From: Carboxydocella thermautotrophica
Lineage (GTDB): Bacteria > Bacillota > GCA-003054495 > Carboxydocellales > Carboxydocellaceae
Reading direction: 5' to 3'
Assembly (NCBI GenBank): GCA_003054495.1
Contig: CP028514.1
Span: forward strand, 1,775,501 to 1,839,500
Length of the DNA stretch: 64,000 bases
A program made the position numbers and the translations under genes. The notes beneath the pieces were generated by a model. The model did not search any database. It was not told where the DNA came from and worked only from the letters and a program-made list of their open reading frames with translations. Each line of letters begins with the position of its first letter. Position 1 is the stretch's first letter. Shown here piece after piece: positions 14,942 to 23,550 of the stretch.

Positions 14942-16588
14942 CTATTCCACCCCAAACACATAAGCATAAACGGGTTGGTCTCCCTGGTGCAGCTCAATTT
15001 CCAGCTGCGGATAGGCCGCCTGCAGGCGAGTCAGCATTTCTTGCTGTTCCTCAGGCCCAACCCCTTCCCCGGCAAAAAAGGTCAATAAAGAATGATCTTC
15101 CGTTACTATGTGGGCCAGCATGTTCAAAAACACTTCTTCCCGGGTCTTGCCCACCACCTGTACTTTGTCATCAATTAACCCCAGTATGTCGCCGGCCTTG
15201 ATGGCCAGACCATCGATCTGACTATCCCGGACGGCATAGGTAATTTCCCCGGAAACCACCTGACCCAGGGCTGCCGTCATTGCCTCCACATTGGCCGCCA
15301 GGTCTGCACCCGGATCAAACTGCATTAAAGCTGCCAGCCCCTGCGGAATAGTACGGCTGGGGATAACTACTACCTGCTTGCTGGTCAGCTGCCCTACCTG
15401 TTCAGCCGCCATGATCACATTCCCGTTATTGGGCAGGATCAGGACAGTGCGGGCCGGAACCGCTTCTACTGCAGCCAGCAGATCTGCGGTACTGGGATTA
15501 TTAGTCTGTCCGCCGGCCACCACCTGGTCAACCCCCAGGCTGGTGAAAACCCGGGTTAAGCCGGCTCCCGTTGCCACGGCCACCAGTCCCAGCTCCTTTT
15601 CTTCTTTAACAGGAGCGGCAGCTGGCTTGCTGGCTTCCTGCTGTTGCTTCTCCAGATACTGGTCTAACATGTTGGAGATTTTAATATTATGTAAGCTGCC
15701 GTATTGTACCGCAATTTCCAGGGCCTGACCAGGATGGTTGGTGTGGACATGGATTTTGGCTAGATCAGCCTCGCCCACCACCAGCAGGGAATCTCCCAGG
15801 GGGTCCAGTTTCCCCCGTAACAGGGCCAGAGGCAAATCCTGGCCTTTCAGAATAAATTCCGTACAATAGTGGTATTTGATATCCCCCAGGTCAGCTGGTA
15901 ACTCATCTACTACTTCCACCATTTGAGGAGTGGCCTGGGCTTGCGCCGGTTTGGTCAGTACCCATTGTACATCCTGGTCCTGGAAGGATGCCAGCATGGC
16001 CCGCAAAAGGATAACCAGCCCCTGGCCACCGGCATCCACTACCCCTACCTGCCGCAAAATGGGCAGCAATTCCGGTGTCCGCTGTAATCCTTCTTCAGCA
16101 GCTACCACTGCTGCTTGCCATACTTCAATAGCGGAGCTAGCCTTGCGGACAGCCTTTTCCGCCCCCTGAGCCGCTTCGCGAATCACAGTCAGTATCGTGC
16201 CTTCAACCGGCTTTAGTACCCCTTTGTAAGCCGTATCGGCAGCGCCGCGGAAAGCAGCAGCCACCTCTTTCGGCCCCATTTCCTGTACCTGGTTCAGCTT
16301 CAAGGCAAATCCCCGCAAAATCTGGGAGAGGATCACGCCCGAGTTGCCGCGGGCTCCCATCAAAGAGCCCCGGGCCATAGCCTGGGCCACGGCGGGAATG
16401 GTATCCTCCCGAACCCGGGCCAGTTCCGCTACCGCTCCCTGCCAGGTCAGAGCCATATTGGTCCCGGTATCACCATCAGGAACGGGAAAAACATTTAATG
16501 CATCCACTTGCTCCCGCTGAGCCTGTAATACTTCACCTGCGGTTACAAAAGCCTTTCTCAGCTGACTGCCATCGATAGTCCTAGACAC
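14942..16588 (-). CDS. DAK2-domain fatty acid kinase (FakA/YloV-like)
   Basis: 548 aa. The N-terminal DAK2 (DhaL) domain has NVFPVPDGDTGTNM (Mg-ATP-binding aspartates) and GARGNSGVILSQILRGF. A middle region and a C-terminal EDD-type domain follow (VATGAGLTRVF, GGQTNNPSTADLL, LPNNGNVIMAAEQ). It phosphorylates DegV-bound fatty acids for phospholipid synthesis. It sits in the conserved order rpmB-asp23-dak2-recG. Confidence 0.93.
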   Translation of the reverse strand: MSRTIDGSQLRKAFVTAGEVLQAQREQVDALNVFPVPDGDTGTNMALTWQGAVAELARVREDTIPAVAQAMARGSLMGARGNSGVILSQILRGFALKLNQVQEMGPKEVAAAFRGAADTAYKGVLKPVEGTILTVIREAAQGAEKAVRKASSAIEVWQAAVVAAEEGLQRTPELLPILRQVGVVDAGGQGLVILLRAMLASFQDQDVQWVLTKPAQAQATPQMVEVVDELPADLGDIKYHYCTEFILKGQDLPLALLRGKLDPLGDSLLVVGEADLAKIHVHTNHPGQALEIAVQYGSLHNIKISNMLDQYLEKQQQEASKPAAAPVKEEKELGLVAVATGAGLTRVFTSLGVDQVVAGGQTNNPSTADLLAAVEAVPARTVLILPNNGNVIMAAEQVGQLTSKQVVVIPSRTIPQGLAALMQFDPGADLAANVEAMTAALGQVVSGEITYAVRDSQIDGLAIKAGDILGLIDDKVQVVGKTREEVFLNMLAHIVTEDHSLLTFFAGEGVGPEEQQEMLTRLQAAYPQLEIELHQGDQPVYAYVFGVE

Positions 16589-16609
16589 ACCTGTTCCTCC
16601 TGCTCTAAA

Positions 16610-16951
16610 TTAACTTTCCTGCAAACGTACTCCCTGGACTGTAACATTTACCTGGGCTACCCGCAGCCCGGTGGTGTTTTCCACCAGATACTTGACCCTT
16701 TCCTGAATATTATGGGCAACCTCGGAAATCTTTACCCCATACTGGACGATAATGTAGAGGTCAATGGATACTTCCTGTTCATCAGTGCGGGTGACATACA
16801 CGCCCTTGTGAGCCTGGTCGCCGCGAAAAAGTTCGGCCAGGCCGTCAGTTATCTTGCGAGAAGCCATCCCAACCAGTCCATAACATTCCATGGCTGCATT
16901 GCCAGCTATAACAGCAATCACATCTTCACTGATCTGAATTTTTCCCAGCAT
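16610..16951 (-). CDS. Asp23/Gls24 family protein (YloU-like)
   Basis: 113 aa, typical of the short YloU form. ISEDVIAVIAGNAAMECYGLVGMA and DLYIIVQYGVKISEVAHNIQERV match the family. Asp23 proteins sit at the membrane in several Firmicutes and are linked to envelope stress; the exact role of YloU is not known. First gene of the operon with dak2, 21 bases apart. Confidence 0.92.
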   Translation of the reverse strand: MLGKIQISEDVIAVIAGNAAMECYGLVGMASRKITDGLAELFRGDQAHKGVYVTRTDEQEVSIDLYIIVQYGVKISEVAHNIQERVKYLVENTTGLRVAQVNVTVQGVRLQES

Positions 16952-17002
16952 ATAAAAACCTCCTCCAGCACATCTTTTAATATTATAACCGCTAATTAAT
17001 CA

Positions 17003-17036
17003 CAAAAAAAGGGCCCACCTGCATGCGGGTCACCTG
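17003..17036 (-). terminator. Terminator after the DUF1858 gene
   Basis: Minus-strand GACCCGC-ATGCA-GGTGGGCC stem (one G-T pair) followed by CTTTTTTTG. Confidence 0.7.
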
Positions 17037-17040
17037 CTGC

Positions 17041-17238
17041 TTAATTACTGCTAACAATCTGGTTCAGTTCAGCCAGCAGTTTTTCTAAATCAACACCATG
17101 CATCTTCGCCCCGGCCGCAATGGATTCTGCAGTAGCACCCATACATTCAAGACAGTGCATTCCATACTTTTTAAAAATCTCTCTGGTTTGCGGATAGCGG
17201 GCTATCGTCTCAAAAATGGACATATCTCTGGTAATCAC
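17041..17238 (-). CDS. DUF1858 domain protein
   Basis: 65 aa. The family pattern is complete: MSIFETIARYPQTREIFKKYGMHCLECMGATAESI, with CxxC (29-32) followed by GA. DUF1858 domains occur alone or at the end of redox proteins such as ScdA/RIC; a role in metal or redox chemistry is suspected. GGGGGG ribosome site. Divergent from rpmB. Confidence 0.88.
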   Translation of the reverse strand: MITRDMSIFETIARYPQTREIFKKYGMHCLECMGATAESIAAGAKMHGVDLEKLLAELNQIVSSN

Positions 17239-17370
17239 GGGACATCCCCCCTTAAAATTATATATTCAACGCAGCTTGCACATTTTCCTGCTTGCCAACT
17301 AAGAATGTTTCTGTTAGAATATAGAAGTGATTTTTGCGAGCGGTTGGCTGTAAAGGAGGTGGGTTGTAAA

Positions 17371-17559
17371 ATGGCAAAGTGTGCAGTTTGCGGTAAAGGT
17401 CAAGTGGTAGGCATCCAGCTCAGCCACTCTCACATCCGGACCAAGCGGACCTGGTCTCCCAACCTGCAGCGGGTAAAAGCTCTGGTCAATGGCACTCCCA
17501 GGCGGATCATGGTTTGCACCCGGTGCCTGCGTTCCGGCAAGGTCCAGCGGGCCATCTAA
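17371..17559 (+). CDS. rpmB: Ribosomal protein bL28
   Basis: 62 aa. AKCAVCGKGQVVGIQLSHSH, then RTWSPNLQRV and RIMVCTRCLRSGKV give the bL28 signature with two CxxC pairs (zinc-type bL28). AAAGGAGGTGGG precedes the ATG; the longer upstream frame is not used. Monocistronic, ended by a strong terminator. Confidence 0.96.
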   Translation: MAKCAVCGKGQVVGIQLSHSHIRTKRTWSPNLQRVKALVNGTPRRIMVCTRCLRSGKVQRAI

Positions 17560-17564
17560 TTTAG

Positions 17565-17600
17565 CAAAAAAACCAGCAATAGCGCTGGTTTTTTTATTTT
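17565..17600. terminator. Bidirectional terminator between rpmB and hslO
   Basis: AACCAGC-AATA-GCGCTGGTT (one unpaired C) flanked by AAAAAA on the left and TTTTTTTATTTTT on the right; it serves rpmB and the convergent hslO. Confidence 0.9.
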
Positions 17601-18481
17601 TCCTCCCTTTTATTCAATTCAAACATCAGCTGCTCCAGCTCTGCCTTGCTGAAATGATACTTTTCATTGCAAAAATGGCAGCGCAATTCTGCCCCACCCT
17701 CGGCAGCCATTTCTGCTAGCTCTTTCCAGCCCAGCGCAAGCAAAATGCCACTCATTCTTTCTCTGGAACAGCGGCAGGCAAAGCGCACTTCCTTGCGTTC
17801 CAGGATCTGAAAATCAAAGCCCTGTAAAGCCTGTTGCAACAAGTCCTCCGCCCTTGCTCCTTCGGCTACCTGGGAGGAAACCGGTGGGAGCTGGGCCAAA
17901 TTGGCCTCCAGAGCGTTGATAACCTCCTCGGTCGCACCAGGCATCAGCTGCAGGAGAAAACCACCAGCAGCCTGCACATGGCCCTCTGGAGCCACCAGTA
18001 CCCCCAGCGCCACGACAGAGGGGATCTGTTCCGATTTGGCAAAATAATGGGTCAGATCCTCGGCAATCTCCCCTGATACCAGAGGGGAAGTCCCGGTATA
18101 GGGCTCTTTCAGGCCCAGGTCACGGGTAATGTAGAGCTGGCCCTGTCCCACCGCCCGGCCTACATCCAGTTTTCCGGGACCTTTGGGCGGTAAATCCACA
18201 TGAGGCTCCTGGACATAGCCCCGCAAATTGCCTTCAGCATCTGCCTGAGTAATAATCCCACCAATGGGGCCATCACCAAAAATACGCAAGGTGACGGTTT
18301 CCTCATTTTTCAAAGTCGCTCCCAGCAACGCCACTGCCATCAGACAGCGGCCCAGAGCCGCAGTAGCAGTAGGCCAGGTATCATGCCTTTGTCGTGCTTC
18401 TTCCACAGCCCGGGTTGCCGTCAGGGCCAGGGCCCGGATTTGCCCCCCGGCAGCTATCCCCCGGATCAACTCATTTTGCAT
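17594..18481 (-). CDS. hslO: Redox-regulated chaperone Hsp33
   Basis: 295 aa. The N-terminal domain has LGRCLMAVALLGATLK and FGDGPIGGIITQADAEGN. The C-terminal zinc switch shows ACRCSRERM (CxC) and RCHFCNEKYHF (CxxC). Under oxidising stress the four cysteines form disulfides, zinc is lost and the protein becomes an ATP-independent holdase in the cytosol. All switch cysteines are present. Confidence 0.95.
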   Translation of the reverse strand: MQNELIRGIAAGGQIRALALTATRAVEEARQRHDTWPTATAALGRCLMAVALLGATLKNEETVTLRIFGDGPIGGIITQADAEGNLRGYVQEPHVDLPPKGPGKLDVGRAVGQGQLYITRDLGLKEPYTGTSPLVSGEIAEDLTHYFAKSEQIPSVVALGVLVAPEGHVQAAGGFLLQLMPGATEEVINALEANLAQLPPVSSQVAEGARAEDLLQQALQGFDFQILERKEVRFACRCSRERMSGILLALGWKELAEMAAEGGAELRCHFCNEKYHFSKAELEQLMFELNKREEK

Positions 18482-18496
18482 CTTTTTTCCGCCTTT

Positions 18497-19048
18497 CTAC
18501 CAGTTAATTTCCTTTATCACTGCACCATTCTGAAGATTAAGCAGCTGAATGCCCCGTTCAGTCACTACCGCCAGGGTCGGAGGCCAATCCTCTTTAGGCA
18601 AAGTAGGACTGCCCGGATTTAACAAAAAGGTCCCTTCCTGTTCCAGCAGTACAGGCACATGGGTATGGCCGCTGATCACCACCCGGGCTTTCTGCTGTTT
18701 AGCCAGCTTAATCAGACCAGCGGGGCCATCATATTGATGCCCATGGGTTATAACCAGTAAACCAAAGGAAGTATGTACCTGGGTCAAAGGAGGGAGCTGG
18801 CGAGCCAGCATCATTTCATCCACTTCGGCATCACAATTGCCCCGTACTGCCAGCCAGGGCCGGGTTAAGCTGTTAAGGGCCTCCGCCAGCGCCGGCGGAT
18901 TGTATCCGGCTGTAATCGGGTTACGGGGGCCAGGAGCCAGGATATCCCCGGCATGTAAAATCAAATCACAATCGGCCAGTACCTGCTGCCAGGCCTGTTG
19001 CCAGACCTGAGAATTGCCATGAGTATCAGAAATCACTCCTATCCGCAT
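18497..19048 (-). CDS. YfcE/MJ0936-type metallophosphoesterase
   Basis: 183 aa from the ATG six bases after GAGGTG. Motifs GVISDTHGN, HAGDI, VRGNCD, THGH and SGHTHVPVL supply the usual bimetal ligands. Related enzymes hydrolyse phosphodiesters; the cellular substrate is unknown. It ends 16 bases before hslO begins, so the two are probably cotranscribed. Confidence 0.9.
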   Translation of the reverse strand: MRIGVISDTHGNSQVWQQAWQQVLADCDLILHAGDILAPGPRNPITAGYNPPALAEALNSLTRPWLAVRGNCDAEVDEMMLARQLPPLTQVHTSFGLLVITHGHQYDGPAGLIKLAKQQKARVVISGHTHVPVLLEQEGTFLLNPGSPTLPKEDWPPTLAVVTERGIQLLNLQNGAVIKEINW

Positions 19049-19100
19049 GCCAATCACCTCACCGCCTATTTTACTGCCCCTTCGCTATCAGGTCAAGTAA

Positions 19101-19125
19101 AAGGAAAACGGGCCATGCGGCCCGC
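19101..19125 (-). terminator. Terminator of the cupin gene
   Basis: Minus-strand CGGGCC-GCAT-GGCCCG followed by TTTTCCTTTT. Confidence 0.85.
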
Positions 19126-19138
19126 TCAATCCAGTTCT

Positions 19139-19489
19139 TTATTTGCGCAATTCCATACCAGCTCCGGCTTTGGTAGCCTGGGAAGCGATCATGTCACTAT
19201 TGCCGCTATTGACCAGTTTATGCCAGGTACCTGCCGGTACATAGATAATGGAACCAGCGGCAACAGCGATTTTCTCTTCCCCATTGCCATTATCCAGATA
19301 AAACTCCCCTTCGCCCTGGAAGACAAAGAAAACCTGGTCGCCTTCCGGATGGCGATGGTAATCCAGCACCTGGCCGGGTTTGAAGTAGTAAGTGTCAACC
19401 CCCAGCATGCCGCCGCTGAAGTTGGCGATTTTATTCATAGCTTCTGCTTTAAAAGCGGGATTTTGAATGACATTTACGTGTTGACTCAT
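19139..19489 (-). CDS. Cupin-domain protein
   Basis: 116 aa, single cupin barrel. Motif 1 is DYHRHPEGDQVFFVFQGEGEF (His and Glu metal ligands) and motif 2 AGSIIYVPAGTWHKLVN. No enzyme assignment possible; many such proteins are small metal-dependent enzymes or sensors. GAGG ribosome site. It has its own sigma-A promoter with an operator-like repeat. Confidence 0.85.
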   Translation of the reverse strand: MSQHVNVIQNPAFKAEAMNKIANFSGGMLGVDTYYFKPGQVLDYHRHPEGDQVFFVFQGEGEFYLDNGNGEEKIAVAAGSIIYVPAGTWHKLVNSGNSDMIASQATKAGAGMELRK

Positions 19490-19542
19490 AATTTATACCT
19501 CCTCATCGATTTCAGTATTAGTTTTGCCTTGCTACTGTTAAC

Positions 19543-19571
19543 AATATACCATGTTAATTTTTGTTTGTCAA
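19543..19571 (-). promoter_or_regulatory. Sigma-A promoter of the cupin gene with inverted repeat
   Basis: TTGACA, 17 bases, TATATT on the minus strand. TTAACA and TGTTAA arms flank the -10 box, so a repressor could bind there. An A/T palindrome (about 19570-19587) lies just upstream. Confidence 0.7.
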
Positions 19572-19641
19572 TAATAATTATTATTATCCTTTAATAAAAT
19601 CAGCCATCTCTTTACAAAATAGCTTCTGAGGAGGGTCGCTT

Positions 19642-20439
19642 ATGCGCAGTTTATGGAAAGGGGCCGTTAGCTTCGGCCTGGTTAATATCCCGGTCAAAAT
19701 GTATGTAGCCACCGAAAAAAAGGATATCCGCTTCAATTATCTGCATCAACCCTGTCATACACCGGTACAGTACCGGAAATATTGCCCCACCTGTCAACGG
19801 GAAGTGGAGGCAGAGGAAATAGTGCGCGGTTACGAATACAATAAAGGCCAGTATGTCATCATCTCAGAAGAGGATCTGGAAAATATACCGGCCCCAACGG
19901 CCAGAGCCATTGAAATCCTGGATTTCGTTGAGCTCAGACAGATTGATCCTATCTATTATGACAAGACCTATTATCTGGCTCCAGCCGAAGGAGGGCAAAA
20001 GCCCTATGCCCTGCTGAAAGCAGCCATGGAAAAGACCGGCAAAATCGCCATCGCCAAAGTCACCATCCGCAGCAAGGAGGCCCTGGCAGCAGTGCGCTGT
20101 CATCAGGAATGTCTGGTGCTGGAAACCATGTTCTATCCCGATGAAATTCGCTCTCCCCGCTATATACCGGAACTGGAATTTCAGGCCCAGTTGCAGGAAA
20201 AAGAACTGGAAATGGCGGTTACCCTGATCAATAACCTGGCCGCCCCCTTTGACCCGGAAAAATACACCGACCGCTACCGGGAAGCTCTGCGCCAGGCAAT
20301 CGCAGCCAAAATCGCCGGCCAGGACGTAGTCGCTGTCCCGGCTGCTCAGCCGGCAAAAGTAGTAGATTTGCTGGAGGCCTTAAAAGCCAGTCTGGAACTG
20401 ACCAAACCCCAGGCCAAAGCAGCCGGGGGTGAAGGCTGA
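19642..20439 (+). CDS. ku: Non-homologous end-joining protein Ku
   Basis: 265 aa, standard bacterial Ku. MRSLWKGAVSFGLVNIPVKMY and FNYLHQPCHTPVQYRKYCPTC at the start, core continuing to about 250. It forms a homodimeric ring on DNA ends and recruits LigD. AGGAGGG precedes the ATG. The stop overlaps the ligase start (TGATG), and the three genes form one operon. In Bacillus the equivalent genes act in spores. Confidence 0.95.
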   Translation: MRSLWKGAVSFGLVNIPVKMYVATEKKDIRFNYLHQPCHTPVQYRKYCPTCQREVEAEEIVRGYEYNKGQYVIISEEDLENIPAPTARAIEILDFVELRQIDPIYYDKTYYLAPAEGGQKPYALLKAAMEKTGKIAIAKVTIRSKEALAAVRCHQECLVLETMFYPDEIRSPRYIPELEFQAQLQEKELEMAVTLINNLAAPFDPEKYTDRYREALRQAIAAKIAGQDVVAVPAAQPAKVVDLLEALKASLELTKPQAKAAGGEG

Positions 20440-21308
20440 TGCCCCTCTTTTACCCACCCATGCTGGGAACCCTCTGGCGGGAAGAATGGCCGACAAACTG
20501 GTATTATGAAGTCAAATGGGATGGCATCCGGGCCCTGCTCTATCTGGAAGAAGGAGGCTGGCGACTTTTAAGCCGCCGTGGCCAGTTGCTCAACCACGCT
20601 TTCCCGGCCCTGGAAGACCTGCGTTCAGCTTTTTCCTTTCTGCCAGTGGTTTTAGATGGTGAACTGGTAGCCTTTGACCAGCAGGGCCGTCTCTCCTTTT
20701 CCGCCATCTTAAAGCAAATGCAGGGAAAACAAACCCTGCCCTGGTACTACTGGGTATTTGATTGCCTGCACCTGGGGGAGCCGTTGCTGCATCTTCCCCT
20801 GCGGGAGCGCAAGGAAAAACTGGCCCGTTCTTTCCCTCATCATCCTCTGGCTGGACCGGTGCAGTGGTATCAAGGAGAACAGGCCCGCCTGCTGTGGCAA
20901 AAAGTAAAGGAGCTGGAACTGGAAGGAATGATGGCAAAAGACCCTGAAAGTCCCTACCTGCCAGGAAAACGCAGTCAGCACTGGCTCAAAATCAAGCGGG
21001 AACAGCGGCTTGAACTCTCGATCCTCGGTTTTACCCGGGAAAACCGTCCGGTCAGCTCTCTGCTGGTAGGAGAAATCAGCCCTGCAGGAGAGAAAAAAGT
21101 CAGGGGTAAAGTTAATTGCTCCCTACCCGCTCCCCGTTATCAGGCGCTGGTACAGCTGCTAAGAGCGCTAACCCTGGAGCAGGAAGGCAATATTTTCTGG
21201 GTACAGCCCCTGTTAATTGCTGAAGTCGCCTATTTGGAGTTAACGGCAGAAAACCAGCTGCGCCATCCCCGTTTGCTGGGAATTAGAAAACAGGAGGAGA
21301 AAAAATGA
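20439..21308 (+). CDS. ATP-dependent DNA ligase (LigD ligase module)
   Basis: 289 aa. Motif I KWDGIRALLYL holds the adenylated Lys; LDGELVAFD, LEGMMAKD and HWLKIKRE are motifs III, IV and V. A C-terminal OB-fold domain follows. This is the ligase half of LigD encoded on its own, sealing breaks held by Ku. Coupled to Ku and to the polymerase gene by overlaps of one and four bases. Confidence 0.93.
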   Translation: MPLFYPPMLGTLWREEWPTNWYYEVKWDGIRALLYLEEGGWRLLSRRGQLLNHAFPALEDLRSAFSFLPVVLDGELVAFDQQGRLSFSAILKQMQGKQTLPWYYWVFDCLHLGEPLLHLPLRERKEKLARSFPHHPLAGPVQWYQGEQARLLWQKVKELELEGMMAKDPESPYLPGKRSQHWLKIKREQRLELSILGFTRENRPVSSLLVGEISPAGEKKVRGKVNCSLPAPRYQALVQLLRALTLEQEGNIFWVQPLLIAEVAYLELTAENQLRHPRLLGIRKQEEKK

Positions 21309-22162
21309 ACCTCCAGCTTACTAATCTGGATAAACCCTTTTGGCCGGAAGGCATTACCAAGGGAGATTTGCTGGCCTATTATCAGGCTATGGCCTCTGCC
21401 CTGCTTCCCCTGCTGTGCCAGCGTCCCCTGGTCCTGAAACGTTACCCTGATGGCATTGAGGGTGAATATTTTTATCAAAAACAGGCTCCACCTCACACTC
21501 CGCCAGATTTTCCCCGGGTCCACTGGCATGGCATCGATTATCTCTATGTAAAAACTGTTGAACACCTGCTATGGATCATCAATACCGGTGCCATTGAGAT
21601 CCATGCCTGGCCTTCCCGGGTACCCCGGCTGGACCAGCCCGATATCCTCCTCTTTGACCTGGATCCCGCCCCAGGAGTCCCCTTTTCCCAGGTCTGTCAG
21701 GCTGCCCTGCTGGTCAAGGCTGCGCTGGAAAAGCTGGGTCTGGTGGGATTTGTTAAAACTTCCGGTTCCCGGGGCTTGCACATTTTTGTGCCCATTCAAC
21801 CGGGACCAGCGAGTGGTCAATTGCGGCGGGCCCTGGCCCTGCTCTGCCAGACCCTGGTTCAGGTCTGGCCGACCGGTCTTACTACCGAATTCAGTAAAAG
21901 CAAGCGCCAGGGCAAAGTCTATCTGGATTACCTGCAAAATACCACCGGCAAATCCACTGCCTGGGTCTACAGTGTGCGCCCATTGCCGGGCGCACCCCTC
22001 TCCTGGCCGGTCAGCTGGGATGAAGTCGAGGCAGGCAATTTAAACCCGCAGCAATTTACCTTGCATAATTACCTTCAGTACATTCCTCAGGCCCGGCAGC
22101 TCTGGGGGGATTTTTTTCAACAGGCCCGGTCGGCCGCAGGTTTACTGGCTTTACTATCTTGA
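21305..22162 (+). CDS. LigD polymerase/primase module
   Basis: 285 aa archaeo-eukaryotic primase-type polymerase. LTNLDKPFWPEGITKGDLL opens the domain and LLFDLDPAPG carries the DxD metal site; SGSRGLHIFVPI and TTEFSKSKRQGKVYLDYLQN are further LigD-Pol motifs. It fills gaps with ribonucleotides or deoxynucleotides at broken ends. It is a separate protein here rather than fused to the ligase. No 3'-phosphoesterase module is seen. Confidence 0.93.
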   Translation: MNLQLTNLDKPFWPEGITKGDLLAYYQAMASALLPLLCQRPLVLKRYPDGIEGEYFYQKQAPPHTPPDFPRVHWHGIDYLYVKTVEHLLWIINTGAIEIHAWPSRVPRLDQPDILLFDLDPAPGVPFSQVCQAALLVKAALEKLGLVGFVKTSGSRGLHIFVPIQPGPASGQLRRALALLCQTLVQVWPTGLTTEFSKSKRQGKVYLDYLQNTTGKSTAWVYSVRPLPGAPLSWPVSWDEVEAGNLNPQQFTLHNYLQYIPQARQLWGDFFQQARSAAGLLALLS

Positions 22163-22212
22163 CACGAAGGCCTGGTTTCCCGTAAGATATATTTAGACAG
22201 TTATCTAAATAT
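22159..22212 (+). promoter_or_regulatory. sdpRI promoter with overlapping operator
   Basis: TTGACA (22159-22164, overlapping the polymerase stop codon), 18 bases, TAAGAT, and right behind it a perfect inverted repeat ATATTTAGA-CAGTTA-TCTAAATAT (22189-22212). This is the expected layout for autorepression by an ArsR-type protein. Confidence 0.7.
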
Positions 22213-22230
22213 CTAAATGGAGGTGGGGCT

Positions 22231-22518
22231 ATGTCCTTATCCCTCACATTTAAGGCCCTTTCCGATCCCACCCGGCGCAAAATCCTGGAATTGCTGCGGC
22301 AGGGTGATCTGACCGCCGGCGCCATCGCAGAACACTTCCAGATCAGCAAGCCCAGCATCTCCCACCATTTAAACCTGTTAAAACAGGCGGGACTGGTGGT
22401 GGATGAACGCCAGGGGCAAAATATCCTCTATTCCCTCAATACCTCAGTGCTGGAAGATGTCCTGAGCTGGTTTCTGGAAATGAAAGGAGTGCATGAAGAT
22501 GAGAAGAAAATGGATTGA
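22231..22518 (+). CDS. sdpR: ArsR-family autorepressor SdpR-like
   Basis: 95 aa winged-helix protein: LSDPTRRKILELLRQGDLTAG and HFQISKPSISHHLNLLKQAGLV are the ArsR/SdpR HTH. No metal-binding cysteines. In Bacillus SdpR represses its operon until SdpI captures it at the membrane when SdpC toxin is present. It overlaps sdpI. Confidence 0.88.
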   Translation: MSLSLTFKALSDPTRRKILELLRQGDLTAGAIAEHFQISKPSISHHLNLLKQAGLVVDERQGQNILYSLNTSVLEDVLSWFLEMKGVHEDEKKMD

Positions 22519-23152
22519 AATCGCCATCTGGAGTCTCCTGCTGGGGCAGCTGGCCCTGAGTGTTTACCTCTATCCCCGTTTGCCTGATCCCCTGCCTACC
22601 CACTGGAATATGCAGGGAGAAGTAGATGGCTACATGAGTAAACCTCTGGGAGTCAGTTTCCCGCTGGCCCTCAACCTGGGCATCTATCTGCTGCTGGTCT
22701 CCCTGCCCGCCCTGGACCCCAAGGCCAAAATCGAGAAGTTCCGGCAGGTGCTGGACCTGTTCAGACTTTTTACCCACGGATTGTTAACGGTTATTTTTAT
22801 CATCGCCTTGCTCAACAGTCTGGGCTATGCCATCCCGGTGGATAAAACGGTACCGGCCCTTATCTCCCTGCTGTTCGTTCTGCTCGGCAATTATCTGGGT
22901 AAATTACGCCCCAATTATTTTATCGGCATCCGCACCCCCTGGACCCTGGAAAATGAACAAGTCTGGCAAAAAACCCACCGCGTCAGCGGTCCCGTCTGGA
23001 TGGGGGCCGGACTGGTGGGTCTGATCGGTTCCTTCCGGGGAGGAGCCATTGCCTTTGGTTTTTTCTTTGGCGCGTTAATGGCTGCTACAGCCTTTTCCCT
23101 CTGGTATAGCTGGAAGGTCTATCAGGACCTTAAAGGGTCTGACAAACATTAG
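22499..23152 (+). CDS. sdpI: SdpI-family immunity/signal membrane protein
   Basis: 217 aa from the ATG nine bases after GGAG (another ATG two codons earlier has poor spacing). A DUF1648 segment comes first (PDPLPTHWNMQGEVDGYM), then the SdpI domain (YFIGIRTPWTLENEQVWQKTHR), with about six membrane helices. SdpI gives resistance to the SdpC cannibalism toxin. No sdpABC toxin genes are in the window, so this may be stand-alone immunity. Confidence 0.88.
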   Translation: MRRKWIEIAIWSLLLGQLALSVYLYPRLPDPLPTHWNMQGEVDGYMSKPLGVSFPLALNLGIYLLLVSLPALDPKAKIEKFRQVLDLFRLFTHGLLTVIFIIALLNSLGYAIPVDKTVPALISLLFVLLGNYLGKLRPNYFIGIRTPWTLENEQVWQKTHRVSGPVWMGAGLVGLIGSFRGGAIAFGFFFGALMAATAFSLWYSWKVYQDLKGSDKH

Positions 23153-23432
23153 CTTTATCTTCCCACTCCAGGGAAGTTAATAAGCGCAGTTCAAACATTT
23201 TCAGCAAAAAGCGCACCCTTAATGCCGGGCCCATAATAGCATGCCAGCGATTGCCGGCGAAAGGCAGGAAGGTGACATCCAGGGGATCATCATCATTTTC
23301 AAAATAGGCCTCCACCTGTTGCCAGGCAGGAAGCAAGTTTTCATCCAGGATTTCCACCTGGAAAATGATTTCACCGGGATTTTTCTCTTCAGTCAATTTG
23401 ATCTTGTTCTGGTCAAAGCAATACTTCAGCAT
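23130..23432 (-). CDS. Hypothetical protein, acidic, about 100 aa
   Basis: 100 aa beginning MLKYCFDQNKIKLTEEKN, rich in Glu and Asp, with no membrane segment and no recognised domain. GGGAGGAAAGAGA before the ATG supports translation. Its end overlaps the convergent sdpI by 23 bases. The predicted mix of strands and one helix is compatible with a small folded domain; function unknown. Confidence 0.65.
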   Translation of the reverse strand: MLKYCFDQNKIKLTEEKNPGEIIFQVEILDENLLPAWQQVEAYFENDDDPLDVTFLPFAGNRWHAIMGPALRVRFLLKMFELRLLTSLEWEDKANVCQTL

Positions 23433-23550
23433 TCTCTTTCCTCCCGCTGTTTTTTATCTTTTATTATAACACAAAACCCGTCTTCAGTAGCAGGAATTCC
23501 CTTCTGCTCTGTCGAAAATTTTAGCTACCCAGCGGTGAGGAGGATTTTCT

